64,000 nucleotides of DNA from an uncultured Clostridia bacterium (lineage in GTDB: Bacteria > Bacillota > Clostridia > Oscillospirales > Ruminococcaceae): positions 1 to 64,000 of the forward strand of contig CALXHI010000018.1 in assembly GCA_944388075.1 (NCBI GenBank). The letters run 5' to 3'. This document shows, piece after piece, positions 42,635-51,527 of this stretch. The notes beneath the pieces were generated by a model. That model saw only the letters and a program-made list of their open reading frames with translations, made no database searches and was not told where the DNA came from. Position 1 is the stretch's first letter. Every line of letters starts with the position of its first letter. The position numbers were made by a program, and so were the translations under genes.

Positions 42635-42674
42635 AATACCCTCCTGTACGACATGTACAGGAGGGTATTGTTTG
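42635..42674. terminator. Long perfect-stem bidirectional terminator
   Basis: AATACCCTCCTGTAC pairs fully with GTACAGGAGGGTATT around a 5-nt loop, with T-rich sequence on the plus-strand side. It separates the lipoprotein from the convergent gene at 42683. Confidence 0.85.
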
Positions 42675-42682
42675 TTACGGGA

Positions 42683-42946
42683 TTATTTTCGGTCGGTCTT
42701 AGCAAGCCATGCAGCAGCCAATTCCAAGGCATCATAGAGAGTTTCACGATCTGCATTGCGTTTCACCGCACTGGTATCGGTTTTCACGAGATAGCACTTA
42801 ATTGCCGTTGCCATGGTCAGATTATCCTGTTCGGCTTCTTTGAGAATATTCATCTGCACCACATAGGGTTGTGCCATCTCGCCGTAGTAGATCGTCTTAC
42901 CCTTTCGTACGACCGGTCTGGATTTATAGGTAAAATATGTTTGCAT
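42683..42946 (-). CDS. Small conserved-looking hypothetical protein
   Basis: The 87-residue protein starts MQTYFTYKSRPVVRKGKTIYY and ends ELAAAWLAKTDRK. It has alternating beta-like strands followed by a helix with NADRETLYDALELAAAW. No signal peptide, membrane segment or catalytic motif is visible and I recognise no family. AGGAGG lies five bases before ATG 42946, a near-ideal site, and a strong terminator follows the stop, which supports expression. It lies just downstream of the DUF4340 gene, separated by about 50 bp, and could be co-transcribed with that cluster. Confidence 0.55.
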   Translation of the reverse strand: MQTYFTYKSRPVVRKGKTIYYGEMAQPYVVQMNILKEAEQDNLTMATAIKCYLVKTDTSAVKRNADRETLYDALELAAAWLAKTDRK

Positions 42947-42999
42947 AGGTTCTCCTCCTTCTGCCATCACACGGCGTTCCCCATTTCGTTTTACGAATC

Positions 43000-44517
43000 T
43001 TACCAGTTCATGGTAAAGTCCTCGTCCGTGTTGTAAATCTGCAAGTTCTGAATCAGCGTTTCAACATATGCTTTGCGACAACGGAATCGTACTTCGCCAT
43101 TTACGGCAATATACGCCTTCAAGCCGCCGGCATCATAGAATGCGACATCGGTAGTCCGCTTGCCGTCCTGCCGTTCCAGATGAATCGATGCCATCGGATC
43201 GCCGGTCGGCGTAACCTCCTCCAACACCAAATCCTCCGCACCCGTCTTCAGCAAATAGGTGTACAGCAAACGAAACCGCTCAGGATCTGCCTCCTCACCA
43301 TTGAGGGTCAACACATAATCATCGCTGGATGTACCCTTGCCTTCAAAATCCAACTTGAGGTCGCCCGCCGTATAGGTCAGTCTGCCAATATCCCAAACAT
43401 AAGTGTCCACAATAATCTTTGAAGTCACATCTTCGGGTTTCATATCCTCATAGATGATGTTATCTGCTGCGAAACCGTAAATGCAGTTCACACCATCCAA
43501 ATAACCATACCAACGGGTTTCCTTTGTGACATTGCCTTCCTCGTCGGTACTCTCGGACTCATAGGTGCTGCCCAGACGGAACACTATCGTTTTGCCGTCG
43601 CTGGTTTTGGTTGTGACGATTGCAAAGGGCGCATCAAAGCCGCATTCGGTCATCTGGGCCTCGGTCGGATACGGAATCTTCACCTCGCTTGCGGTCAGAC
43701 CATAGATACCATGCGTCGCCGATGCCGATTTCTCCGCATTGAGCAGACAGTTGATTGGTTCTTCCATCACATGTACCGCAGACGAACCGCCGGAGGAATT
43801 CTCCACATAGAACGAATCATAGGTGAAATAGAAGTCATATTCCAAATCCGCACGATCAATCCGTACCGATTCGACATAGGTTTCATCATCATCTGCCTGT
43901 TCCTCGGTCAATGTCGTGCTGAGATAGGCGATCTTTTCCTTGAGAAACGGCTCAATGCTGTAGGTGCTGACAGTATAGACCGTCTGATCGCCCTGCACCA
44001 TCAGATAGGTGTAGTCGGCATCCGGTGTGGCATCGCCAATCTCAAAGACGATATCCTCTGCATCATCGACTTGGAATGTCACGGTGATGGGCTTGTCAAG
44101 ACCATAGGCTGCAAGCTGATCTTCCGAAGCATTTTCGAGCACAACCTGTTCCGAGGTCAAGGATGCCGCACGAGTTGCCAACAGACGAATTTCTGTGGTA
44201 TTCATCGGAAGGTCATCCATATCCGTGAGGAAATAGTTCGCAACCTCCTGCTGAACCGCATTGCCGTCGATATCAGTGGTATCGACGGTTTCCATCTTGC
44301 GAGTGACAACATAGGATTGATCGGCATTAGGATTCTCAACCGTAACCTGCTTGATGCTGTCGCTCTCTACCGACCAGAGGGTAACGGCATCGGTATTCTC
44401 TGTGATAGAGGACTCCTCCGTCTGCTCCGGCTCGGTCAGCTTCAGTGCAACAAGACCGCCGCCCAGTATTACCAGCACTGCAACGCTTGCCAATAAACCC
44501 TTTGTTTGCTTTTTCAT
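43000..44517 (-). CDS. DUF4340-domain protein, partner of the GldG/ABC-2 system
   Basis: The 505-residue protein has an N-terminal membrane anchor (LASVAVLVILGGGLVALKL) and a large outer domain with repeated beta-alpha units (DUF4340). It contains AYGLDKPITVTFQVDDAEDI near residue 135 and a second related unit around residue 270 (YPTEAQMTECGFDAPFAIV). DUF4340 proteins occur next to GldG-type ABC-2 exporters across Bacteroidetes and Clostridia, and are thought to act at the outer face. The start overlaps the GldG stop by four bases. The substrate is unknown. AAGGAG precedes the ATG. Confidence 0.85.
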   Translation of the reverse strand: MKKQTKGLLASVAVLVILGGGLVALKLTEPEQTEESSITENTDAVTLWSVESDSIKQVTVENPNADQSYVVTRKMETVDTTDIDGNAVQQEVANYFLTDMDDLPMNTTEIRLLATRAASLTSEQVVLENASEDQLAAYGLDKPITVTFQVDDAEDIVFEIGDATPDADYTYLMVQGDQTVYTVSTYSIEPFLKEKIAYLSTTLTEEQADDDETYVESVRIDRADLEYDFYFTYDSFYVENSSGGSSAVHVMEEPINCLLNAEKSASATHGIYGLTASEVKIPYPTEAQMTECGFDAPFAIVTTKTSDGKTIVFRLGSTYESESTDEEGNVTKETRWYGYLDGVNCIYGFAADNIIYEDMKPEDVTSKIIVDTYVWDIGRLTYTAGDLKLDFEGKGTSSDDYVLTLNGEEADPERFRLLYTYLLKTGAEDLVLEEVTPTGDPMASIHLERQDGKRTTDVAFYDAGGLKAYIAVNGEVRFRCRKAYVETLIQNLQIYNTDEDFTMNW

Positions 44518-46196
44518 TGATTTCTTCTCCTTATGAAGACCACGACACCCAAAGCGGCAATCGTCAACGGAATGACAAAGACAGTTACCGTCCGAATGGC
44601 ATTTTTCTGTGCATCGGAAATCGTAATGGCCGTCTGGTCAAGCGACTTCTCTGCAATGGTAATCGTATTCTCCTTACCAGTCAGACTGTTGAGCGAGGTG
44701 ATGAAGTACTCTGCGTTCTGGTAGGAACTGGTGCTTGCAACATAGTGATCGAGCATCCAGCAGGAACCAAATGCCAATACCGCACTTTCGTAAGCATCTG
44801 CCCCCTCCGTGTAAGTGTTGGTTGCGAGAACGGCGAGGGTAAAGCTGCCGGTTTCGGCATTGGAAACATCAAAGTCCTCTGCATTCTCATCAAGCGGATA
44901 GAGATATGCGGTATCCGATGTGGTCAGCAGGGCTTCGGTCACTCTGCCGGAGTTTGCCTCAAACAAACGCTCGATCGGTTTTGCAAGCGGTGCAACAATT
45001 GGCAGCTTAGAGCCATCGAGCGAACCGACCAGCTCAGTATATTCCTTATTGACAACCGGAACGCCTTGCAGCATGCCCATTGCGGAAGTGACAAACTGAG
45101 ACGACGCCGTATCACTTTCATAGACAACAGTATTACCGAATTTCAGACCCCATGTCTCGAGGAAATCATCGAGTTTCGGTGTTTCCGGCTGATAGGGGCT
45201 TGCAAAATAAACAAGATTGCGCTCGTACTTGCCATCATTATAAAGGTAGTCGGTCAGCTTGGTGATTTGTGCATCGGAGAAATCCGTATTCGGTGCGCAA
45301 AGTACCACTGCCGTATATTCCTCCGGCGACAGCACATCCGTTGCGATATCGATCTGCGTTACTTGATAATTATTCTTTTCAAGCAGCTCGTTGATCTTCA
45401 AGAAGCAGTACTCATCCATGCTGTGATAGATGGGCGAACCGTTGATCTCCGCAATCACGGCAACCTTAACCGGATTCAAATCCGTCACGCCCATAATCGC
45501 AGAAAGCAACGTCTGCTCACCGGTAAAGGTGGTTTCGTAAACATAGGAATAGGTCGAATAATCGATTTGCTGCTCCTGTTTGATCAGGTCATCAAAGGCT
45601 GCAACACGCACCAAATCACCGCAGGCAATGATCACATCTCCCGTTGCAAAATCGCCGCCGCTGTAATTTTGCGAATAGGTCTTGACCGCTTCGGGATTCT
45701 TGGTCATATCCACATATTTCAGGTTGATATGCCCATTGGACTCTGCCTGAAAACGCTCGAGCGTTTCGGAAACAATCTTCAAAGTGCTGTTCTCCTTGAA
45801 GTAGCTCTCATCTGCCAGCATGACCACATCGACATCTGCTGTGAGCTGATTCAGATAGCTGATGGTCTGCTCATCGATCTCGTACAAACCGCTTGAGGTC
45901 AGGTCGATGTTCCAGTGGAATCGATCGTCCAACACCCCGCAGATGACATTGACCACAACCACAATCGCTACGAACACAACCGTCAGCACCGTAGCCAATG
46001 TACCGTGCTTGAGCTTTTTCTTGCGCTGTACGCTTTTCTGTGCGCGAATCTTTTCCTCTTCCGGTGTACGCTCCCGTTTCGGCTTCTTGGTTTCGGCTTT
46101 TGTCTGCTCGAGTTTCTCCTCGGGGGCTGTCGACTGCTCGGTTGTCTCCTCGGGGAGATTCAACTGCTCCGGCTTCTTTTCATCCTTTTGACTCAT
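44514..46196 (-). CDS. GldG-family ABC-2 system protein
   Basis: The 560-residue protein has a charged cytosolic head (MSQKDEKKPEQ, then runs rich in E, K and P to residue 70), one membrane segment (ATVLTVVFVAIVVVVNVICG), and a large outer GldG/ABC-2_assoc domain with ISYLNQLTADVDVVMLADES. A second membrane segment lies at the C-terminus (TVFVIPLTIAALGVVVFIRR). In Flavobacterium GldG works with GldA/GldF in gliding; in Firmicutes its role is unknown. AGGAGG precedes ATG 46196. It sits between the permease and DUF4340 genes, forming one transport assembly. Confidence 0.88.
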   Translation of the reverse strand: MSQKDEKKPEQLNLPEETTEQSTAPEEKLEQTKAETKKPKRERTPEEEKIRAQKSVQRKKKLKHGTLATVLTVVFVAIVVVVNVICGVLDDRFHWNIDLTSSGLYEIDEQTISYLNQLTADVDVVMLADESYFKENSTLKIVSETLERFQAESNGHINLKYVDMTKNPEAVKTYSQNYSGGDFATGDVIIACGDLVRVAAFDDLIKQEQQIDYSTYSYVYETTFTGEQTLLSAIMGVTDLNPVKVAVIAEINGSPIYHSMDEYCFLKINELLEKNNYQVTQIDIATDVLSPEEYTAVVLCAPNTDFSDAQITKLTDYLYNDGKYERNLVYFASPYQPETPKLDDFLETWGLKFGNTVVYESDTASSQFVTSAMGMLQGVPVVNKEYTELVGSLDGSKLPIVAPLAKPIERLFEANSGRVTEALLTTSDTAYLYPLDENAEDFDVSNAETGSFTLAVLATNTYTEGADAYESAVLAFGSCWMLDHYVASTSSYQNAEYFITSLNSLTGKENTITIAEKSLDQTAITISDAQKNAIRTVTVFVIPLTIAALGVVVFIRRRNQ

Positions 46197-46210
46197 ATCG
46201 GCATCCCTCC

Positions 46211-46915
46211 TTAGCTCCAACGTCTGCGCTCAAACACGCGAATCGTGAAGAAATTGAATACAACGGCAACGCTGAGATAGAATACAATCGTAGAAACATT
46301 GAACAGACCACAGGTAATCGAATAATACCGTGTATAGAACGAGAGCGTTCGCAGACCATTTGCCAGCCAATCAATGGTCACATAGCCTGCAATCACATCG
46401 ATCAGATATAGTGCCATCAATGCCACAAAACTCAGCATGAAAGCGGCAATCTGGTTCTCCGTCAGTGCCGAAATCAGCGTACCGACAGAGATAAATGCCA
46501 TACCCAGCAGCAACAACGCCAAGAAGTTCGAAAACACAATGCCCCACTCCACAACGCCAAAGCCACTCAAAATCAATGCATACACAAACGGCATCAAAAT
46601 ACCAATGGTATACAGGGCAACAGCCGCAAAGAACTTACCGAACACAATAGCACCCAGACTCACCGGTGCGGTCAGCAAGCCCTGTTCGGTTTTTTGCTTT
46701 TTCTCCTCCGAGAACAATCGCATCGTCAACACCGGAATCGTAATGACGCAAATCAAGAACATGCTCTGGAACATGCCGGACATATCCGTCGTTGCGGCAT
46801 ACAGGCTTGTGCCGTAGAAGAAATAGCCCGAAAACAGCCAAAAGACTGCCAAAAAGATATATGCGATACTGGATGTAAAGTAAGCACCAAACTCTCGTCT
46901 GAAAATCGCACCCAT
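46211..46915 (-). CDS. ABC-2 type transporter permease
   Basis: The 234-residue protein has six hydrophobic segments, starting IFRREFGAYFTSSIAYIFLA with the helix LAVFWLFSGYFFYGTSLY. The cytosolic loop has RLFSEEKKQKTEQGLLTAPV, a motif common in GldF/NatB-like permeases (LFSEERRxGTxE.L). It supplies the membrane channel of the ABC-2 exporter whose ATPase is encoded two bases upstream. GGAGG lies ahead of the ATG inside the ATPase gene end. The order ATPase-permease-GldG-DUF4340 matches known GldAFG-like clusters. Confidence 0.92.
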   Translation of the reverse strand: MGAIFRREFGAYFTSSIAYIFLAVFWLFSGYFFYGTSLYAATTDMSGMFQSMFLICVITIPVLTMRLFSEEKKQKTEQGLLTAPVSLGAIVFGKFFAAVALYTIGILMPFVYALILSGFGVVEWGIVFSNFLALLLLGMAFISVGTLISALTENQIAAFMLSFVALMALYLIDVIAGYVTIDWLANGLRTLSFYTRYYSITCGLFNVSTIVFYLSVAVVFNFFTIRVFERRRWS

Positions 46916-46917
46916 CG

Positions 46918-47889
46918 TTATTCGCCTCCGTTTTTCTGTTGAGAGGGAATGACAACACCCTCACCCATCGTAATCTTCAGGAACACATCTTCCAGTGTCA
47001 GCTCTGTCGATTGCAGCGAGAGCAGATACCAGTGGTGTTCGCTGACGATATCAAACAGCGGACGGCGAATATCCAATCCCGGTGCTGCCTCCAGCTCGTA
47101 TTCATACACACCCGGCTCCCGCTCCATATCGGCACGGCAATACTTAATCCCTTCAATATCCCGCAAGGCACGGACGATTTCCTCTCTCGGTCCTTCGATG
47201 CGAGCCAGCAAACGGTGATCGGAGGACACATTCTTCGAGAGATTGTCGGTCGTATCGTGCGCAGCAATCACGCCCTTGTTGATGATGATAACACGGTCGC
47301 AGACTGCCTGAATTTCCGGCAAAATGTGCGAAGAAAGAATCACCGTATGGTTCTTGCCCAAACGCTTAATCAGCGTACGAATCTCGATAATCTGCTTCGG
47401 ATCCAGACCAACCGTCGGCTCATCGAGAATCAGCACGGGAGGATTGTTGATCAATGCCTGTGCCACGCCCACACGCTGCTTGTAACCCTTCGAGAGGTTC
47501 TTGATAATACGGTTCTGCACATCGGTAATCTTGCAAAGCGTCATAACCTCATTGAGATGGGCTCTGCGAGGCAGCTTGCACTTCTTGAGATCATAGATGT
47601 AGTTTAAGTAGCTTTTGACGGTCATATCCAGATACAGCGGCGGCTGCTCCGGCAGATAACCGATAAAGGATTTCGCCTTGATCGGGTCTTCCAGAATATC
47701 TACGCCATTGATCAATGCCTGACCGGAGGTCGAGGAGATATAGCCGGTCAGCATATTCATGGTTGTCGATTTACCTGCACCGTTCGGACCGAGAAATCCA
47801 AGAATTTCTCCGTCATCAACCGTAAAGCTGATATCATTGACTGCGTGCTTATCGCCATAATGCTTTGTCAGATTTCGCACTTCAATCAT
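46918..47889 (-). CDS. ABC transporter ATP-binding protein (ABC-2 type)
   Basis: The 323-residue protein has Walker A GFLGPNGAGKSTTMNMLTGY (residues about 33-52), the signature LSKGYKQRVGVAQAL, Walker B VLILDEPTVGLDP and the switch His in VILSSHILPEIQAV. The C-terminal part (LLARIEGPREEIVRALRDIE) resembles the domain of gliding-type ATPases (GldA). It is first in the cluster and energises the ABC-2 exporter. ATG 47889 is preferred because AAAGGA is nine bases upstream; the MNAM start abuts that site. The leader contains a small inverted repeat at 47921-47939. Confidence 0.95.
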   Translation of the reverse strand: MIEVRNLTKHYGDKHAVNDISFTVDDGEILGFLGPNGAGKSTTMNMLTGYISSTSGQALINGVDILEDPIKAKSFIGYLPEQPPLYLDMTVKSYLNYIYDLKKCKLPRRAHLNEVMTLCKITDVQNRIIKNLSKGYKQRVGVAQALINNPPVLILDEPTVGLDPKQIIEIRTLIKRLGKNHTVILSSHILPEIQAVCDRVIIINKGVIAAHDTTDNLSKNVSSDHRLLARIEGPREEIVRALRDIEGIKYCRADMEREPGVYEYELEAAPGLDIRRPLFDIVSEHHWYLLSLQSTELTLEDVFLKITMGEGVVIPSQQKNGGE

Positions 47890-47920
47890 TGCATTCATTC
47901 CTTTCCTGATAAATTGCTTG

Positions 47921-47939
47921 CAATACAACATAGGTATTG
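47921..47939. promoter_or_regulatory. Small palindrome ahead of the ABC operon
   Basis: CAATAC (47921-47926) and GTATTG (47934-47939) form an inverted repeat about 35 bp upstream of the ABC ATPase start. It could be a repressor site; no regulator gene is adjacent and the promoter boxes around it are weak. Confidence 0.3.
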
Positions 47940-47992
47940 TAATCGCAACGTGTGACAGTCAGGTGTTCATCACACGAAAATCCCGATTGCCC

Positions 47993-48880
47993 TTATCCCA
48001 TCTGCCGACGGCGTTCGGTATCCTGCCGAATTTGCGCTGTCAGTGCATCCAAAGACGGAAACGGCTGCTCCGGTCGCAGAAACGCACTGAGCGTCACGCA
48101 AAGCCAATGTCCGACCAGCTGTCCGTTCCAATCGAGCAGATGCGTTTCTGCGGTCGGAACGGCATCGCCGCCGGTGACAGTCGGCCGAGTGCCGATATTG
48201 GTGATCGAGGGAATCTGCCTGCCCTCCCAATGCGAAATGGAGGCATATACCCCGTATTTCGGGATACACCGCCATGGTGCAAAGGGCTGATTGGCAGTCG
48301 GAAACCCGATGGTTCTGCCGATTTGATTGCCGCTCTCAACCATTTGCTCGATGCGGTAATCCGTACCGAGCAGCGCATTGGCAGTGGTGATATCGCCCGT
48401 TTCAAGCAGACTGCGAATCCGCCGAGAAGAGATTGCCTCCCCGGCTGCATCGCTGACCTCCGGCACAAGCTGTACCGCAAAACCCATCTGTTTTCCGTAC
48501 CGCATCAAATCCTCTGCCGTGTATGCCGCATCTTTGCCAAATCGAAAGCCGCTTCCGCAAACGACAACGCTTGCACCAATTTGTTCACAGAGAATCTCTC
48601 GGCAAAACCGTTCTCCATCATAATTGCGCACTGCCGAAAAATCCAGCAACGTGACCGCTTTTGCACCGCATTCCGTAGCCAGACGAATTTTTTGGGGATC
48701 GTCATAGAGATAGCTGAGTCTACGCCCCTGCTTTTGCAGCATGGAGACGGCAGCAAAGCTGACGACATGGCAGCTGCCCTGCGCCATTGCCGCTGCCAGC
48801 ACACTTCTGTGACCCAGATGCATACCATCAAACACACCCAATGCAGCCGCAGTCTGTGCCAATTGCTTCGACTCTGTCAT
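47993..48880 (-). CDS. ribF: Bifunctional riboflavin kinase/FAD synthetase
   Basis: RibF phosphorylates riboflavin to FMN and adenylates FMN to FAD. The 295-residue protein has the N-terminal nucleotidyl-transferase start AALGVFDGMHLGHRSVLAAA (HxGH-like) and ISSRRIRSLLETGDITTANA. The kinase domain shows GRTIGFPTANQPF with FPTAN, the flavokinase signature, near residue 190. I chose ATG 48880 just after the truB stop, with GAAGGGTGA upstream; the earlier reading overlaps truB. It ends the rbfA-nrnA-truB-ribF block. Confidence 0.94.
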   Translation of the reverse strand: MTESKQLAQTAAALGVFDGMHLGHRSVLAAAMAQGSCHVVSFAAVSMLQKQGRRLSYLYDDPQKIRLATECGAKAVTLLDFSAVRNYDGERFCREILCEQIGASVVVCGSGFRFGKDAAYTAEDLMRYGKQMGFAVQLVPEVSDAAGEAISSRRIRSLLETGDITTANALLGTDYRIEQMVESGNQIGRTIGFPTANQPFAPWRCIPKYGVYASISHWEGRQIPSITNIGTRPTVTGGDAVPTAETHLLDWNGQLVGHWLCVTLSAFLRPEQPFPSLDALTAQIRQDTERRRQMG

Positions 48881-48888
48881 ATCGTCGC

Positions 48889-49785
48889 TCACCCTTCTAT
48901 CGTTTTCCATACCCGCAGCCGACCGGCTTCCGGATCCGCTTTCGCAAGCCCCAAAAACCGCTGCTGCTCATCATATACACGATAGGTCGCCGATTCCCTC
49001 GGCAGACCCAAGCGTTGCAGCTCCAGCTGTACGCCGTTGCGATATTGCTGTGTCTGTGCCGCTTGCAGGTGAATCGCCTGCCAAGCATCAAAAAATCGAT
49101 CGGCTGGTGTCAGCAGCGTATCGATCGTGCCGTCGAGCATTGCTTGCTCGACTTCCGCAAATGTATGACAATCCGCCAAACCGATGCCGCATGCCTCGGT
49201 ACGCAGCAATGCCGTCATACAGCCGCCGCAGCCGAGTGCCAACCCGATATCATGCAAAATCGTGCGTACATACGTACCCTTGCCACAGTGAATCTCGATC
49301 TCGCCCTCACCGCTTGCCGCATCATACGACAGCAACGTAATGGCATGGACAGTCACAGATCTTGGCTGCCGCTCGACCGCCTTGCCGGCTCTCGCCAGTT
49401 CATAGAGCCGCTTGCCGTTGACCTTAACGGCAGAATACATCGGCGGTATCTGTGAGATTTCACCGAGAAACTGCGGCAATACTGCACGCAGCGCCGCCTC
49501 GGTCACCGATACCGGATGCGTTTCCAGTACCGTGCCGCTGCTGTCCTGCGTATCGGTTATGCAGCCCAGACGAAAGCCGGCACGATACCGCTTGTCCTCA
49601 CAGGGCAAAATGTCGCAGACCTTTGTCGCACTGCCGACCAAGACCGGCAATACGCCCTCCGCCATCGGGTCGAGCGTACCGGTATGTCCGAGTCTGCGTA
49701 TGTGCAAGATGCCACGCAATTTGGCAATTACATCAAAGGATGTGAACCCCTGAGGCTTGTACATTCCTAAAATCCCACTGTTCAT
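48889..49785 (-). CDS. truB: tRNA pseudouridine-55 synthase
   Basis: TruB isomerises U55 in the tRNA T-loop. The 298-residue protein has the motif LRRL-type HIRRLGHTGTLDPMAEGVLP with the catalytic Asp at about residue 38, the KRYRAGFRLGCITDTQDSSG stretch and a PPMYSAVKVNGKRLYELARA segment. A C-terminal portion carries a TruB_C-like domain around residues 190-298. ATG 49785 overlaps the nrnA stop as ATGA, so the genes are coupled. The order rbfA-nrnA-truB-ribF is conserved in Firmicutes. Confidence 0.95.
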   Translation of the reverse strand: MNSGILGMYKPQGFTSFDVIAKLRGILHIRRLGHTGTLDPMAEGVLPVLVGSATKVCDILPCEDKRYRAGFRLGCITDTQDSSGTVLETHPVSVTEAALRAVLPQFLGEISQIPPMYSAVKVNGKRLYELARAGKAVERQPRSVTVHAITLLSYDAASGEGEIEIHCGKGTYVRTILHDIGLALGCGGCMTALLRTEACGIGLADCHTFAEVEQAMLDGTIDTLLTPADRFFDAWQAIHLQAAQTQQYRNGVQLELQRLGLPRESATYRVYDEQQRFLGLAKADPEAGRLRVWKTIEG

Positions 49786-50747
49786 GAATCCAGTGCCGCC
49801 TCCGCTGCCTGCATCAATGCAGCACATGCCTCCTCTGCGGTACAATCCCGCATCGAACAGCCGCTTGCCTTGATATGGCCGCCGCCGCCGAACTGCTTGC
49901 AAATTGCCGATACGTCTGCCATATCGCCTGCTCGCATCGAAATCCGAAAGCTGCCGTCCTCCTGCTCCTTCACCACGATGCCGACTTCGACACCAGCGAT
50001 CTGCATCGGCAATGCAGTCACACCATCGGTTTCATCTGCAGACACCTGCAGCTCCGCATACCATACATAGGGCAGGTATACCAATGCCGTACGACCGGTT
50101 TCGCTCAGCTGCATGCCCTCCATCAAGCGACAGTCCAGAGCAATGCGTCCGGGTGACTTCAGGTCAAAGAAAATCCGATTCCAACGAGCATACGGCAAAT
50201 TCGGATACTGCCGCTTGATATCTGCCACTGCCGCAAAGGTATCCGCACCGGCGTTGCTGAACTTGAAGCAGCCCGTATCGGTTGCCATACCGGCATAGAG
50301 CAGCAGTGCAATCTGCTCCGACAACGGAAAATCACAGTCCTGCACCAACGCATACAACATCTCGCAGGCAGCCGCCGCATCGGGATTCCAACAGCGTGCT
50401 GCCGCATAGCCGGTATTGGAAAAATGGTGATCAATGCACAGATCGATGCCATGCTCCGCATACTCTGTCTGCAAATCGCCAAGCAACTTGAGATCCGATA
50501 CGTCAACTGCAATCACAGTCTTGGCAGGGAATTCCGCAAACGCAATGCCCTCGGTCAAATGAGCCAGCGTTTCCGGCAGCGCATCCGCACAGCGAACACA
50601 GGAACGAATGCCCATCGCTTTCAGCATCAAATGCAGCGCATAGCCGCCGCCCACGCAGTCTCCGTCCGGCGAACGGTGAATGAGGATATGCACATCCTCA
50701 AGTGTCCGCAAATATGCAGCCGTTTCCTGTAACGTCCATTCACGCAT
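49782..50747 (-). CDS. nrnA: DHH-family oligoribonuclease/pAp phosphatase (NrnA)
   Basis: NrnA degrades short RNA fragments and dephosphorylates pAp. The 321-residue protein has the DHH-type metal site HRSPDGDCVGGGYALHLM (residues about 25-42), the VIAVDVSDLKLL Asp, and the DHH motif LCIDHHFSNTGYA (about 100). The C-terminal DHHA1 part contains SDHSRGGGHxxAxG-like KQFGGGGHIKASGCSM. ATG 50747 follows GGCGGTG; the GTG three codons earlier touches the site. It overlaps truB by four bases and follows rbfA. Confidence 0.92.
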   Translation of the reverse strand: MREWTLQETAAYLRTLEDVHILIHRSPDGDCVGGGYALHLMLKAMGIRSCVRCADALPETLAHLTEGIAFAEFPAKTVIAVDVSDLKLLGDLQTEYAEHGIDLCIDHHFSNTGYAAARCWNPDAAAACEMLYALVQDCDFPLSEQIALLLYAGMATDTGCFKFSNAGADTFAAVADIKRQYPNLPYARWNRIFFDLKSPGRIALDCRLMEGMQLSETGRTALVYLPYVWYAELQVSADETDGVTALPMQIAGVEVGIVVKEQEDGSFRISMRAGDMADVSAICKQFGGGGHIKASGCSMRDCTAEEACAALMQAAEAALDS

Positions 50748-50771
50748 GGTGAACACCGCCTTTCGTATCGC

Positions 50772-51152
50772 TCATTCGGTTTCGGTATCCTGTTCCGGTC
50801 CGAAGCCGCCGGTCAGCCCCAGCTGCTCAAGCTTTTCGCTGATATCAGCCGCATAGGCAATCGAATCGTCTGCGACAAAGTGCAGCTCCGGCGACTTGCG
50901 CAGCTTCAAACGGGAAAACAACTCCCGCCGGATATAGCCTGCCGCTGAACGCAGCCCCTGACAAGAGGTTTTCGCTGCGTCCAGGCCGTGCATGCTCGAA
51001 ACATAGACCTTGCAATGCCCCATATCGCCCGACAGCTCCACTCGAACAATCGAGAGCATCGGCTCAATTCTGGGGTCTTTCAGAGTCGGCAGAATGGCGG
51101 TCAGTTCCCGCAGAATATCTTCCTGCACACGATCAATCTTAAAACTCGCCAT
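50772..51152 (-). CDS. rbfA: Ribosome-binding factor A
   Basis: RbfA binds immature 30S subunits during 16S 5' end maturation and cold adaptation. The 126-residue KH-type protein shows KIDRVQEDILRELTAILPTL, the kinked-helix region DPRIEPMLSIVRVELSGDMG and SAAGYIRRELFSRLKLRKSP with ELHFVADDSI. ATG 51152 follows AAAGGAG; the longer reading overlaps the small ORF upstream. A short acidic C-terminal tail (FGPEQDTETE) is of no known role. It is followed by nrnA after 24 bp. Confidence 0.93.
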   Translation of the reverse strand: MASFKIDRVQEDILRELTAILPTLKDPRIEPMLSIVRVELSGDMGHCKVYVSSMHGLDAAKTSCQGLRSAAGYIRRELFSRLKLRKSPELHFVADDSIAYAADISEKLEQLGLTGGFGPEQDTETE

Positions 51153-51179
51153 ACGTCTCCTTTCATATTCGGACAGCAC

Positions 51180-51419
51180 TCAGAGGGTAATGGTGCTGTC
51201 CGGGTCGGGATTGTAGTAGTCGCCGGTGGTATCGCTTTCGTTGAAGAAGCCCTCCTCATCGAAGATTTCCTCCGCCGCCTCCTCTACGGTGATCTCACCG
51301 GAAACAATTCGTTTTACCGTTTCAAAAAACAAGATGTCAATCGGTCCAAAGTCATCCCAAGCCAGGGCCTCATTGCAATATTGAATCATATCTGCATTGC
51401 TCATTCTAGGCATTTCCAT
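51180..51419 (-). CDS. Small acidic hypothetical protein between infB and rbfA
   Basis: The 79-residue protein begins MEMPRMSNADMIQYCNEALA and has an acidic tail with VEEAAEEIFDEEGFFNESD. The net charge is strongly negative (many D and E). It has no membrane segment or motif I recognise. AGGAGG lies six bases before the ATG and the ORF fills an otherwise normal infB-rbfA gap, so it is probably real and co-translated. It may be a lineage-specific translation-linked protein. The stop is 27 bases before the rbfA start. Confidence 0.6.
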   Translation of the reverse strand: MEMPRMSNADMIQYCNEALAWDDFGPIDILFFETVKRIVSGEITVEEAAEEIFDEEGFFNESDTTGDYYNPDPDSTITL

Positions 51420-51527
51420 GGTTTTTTCCTCCTATTTGTTTCTTGTCTGGTTTTCCACACATTAGTATTCCTGTGCATCCGTGCGGCGAATTGCCCATCC
51501 GCACAGATTCCCCCCACGTAGTTTAAA

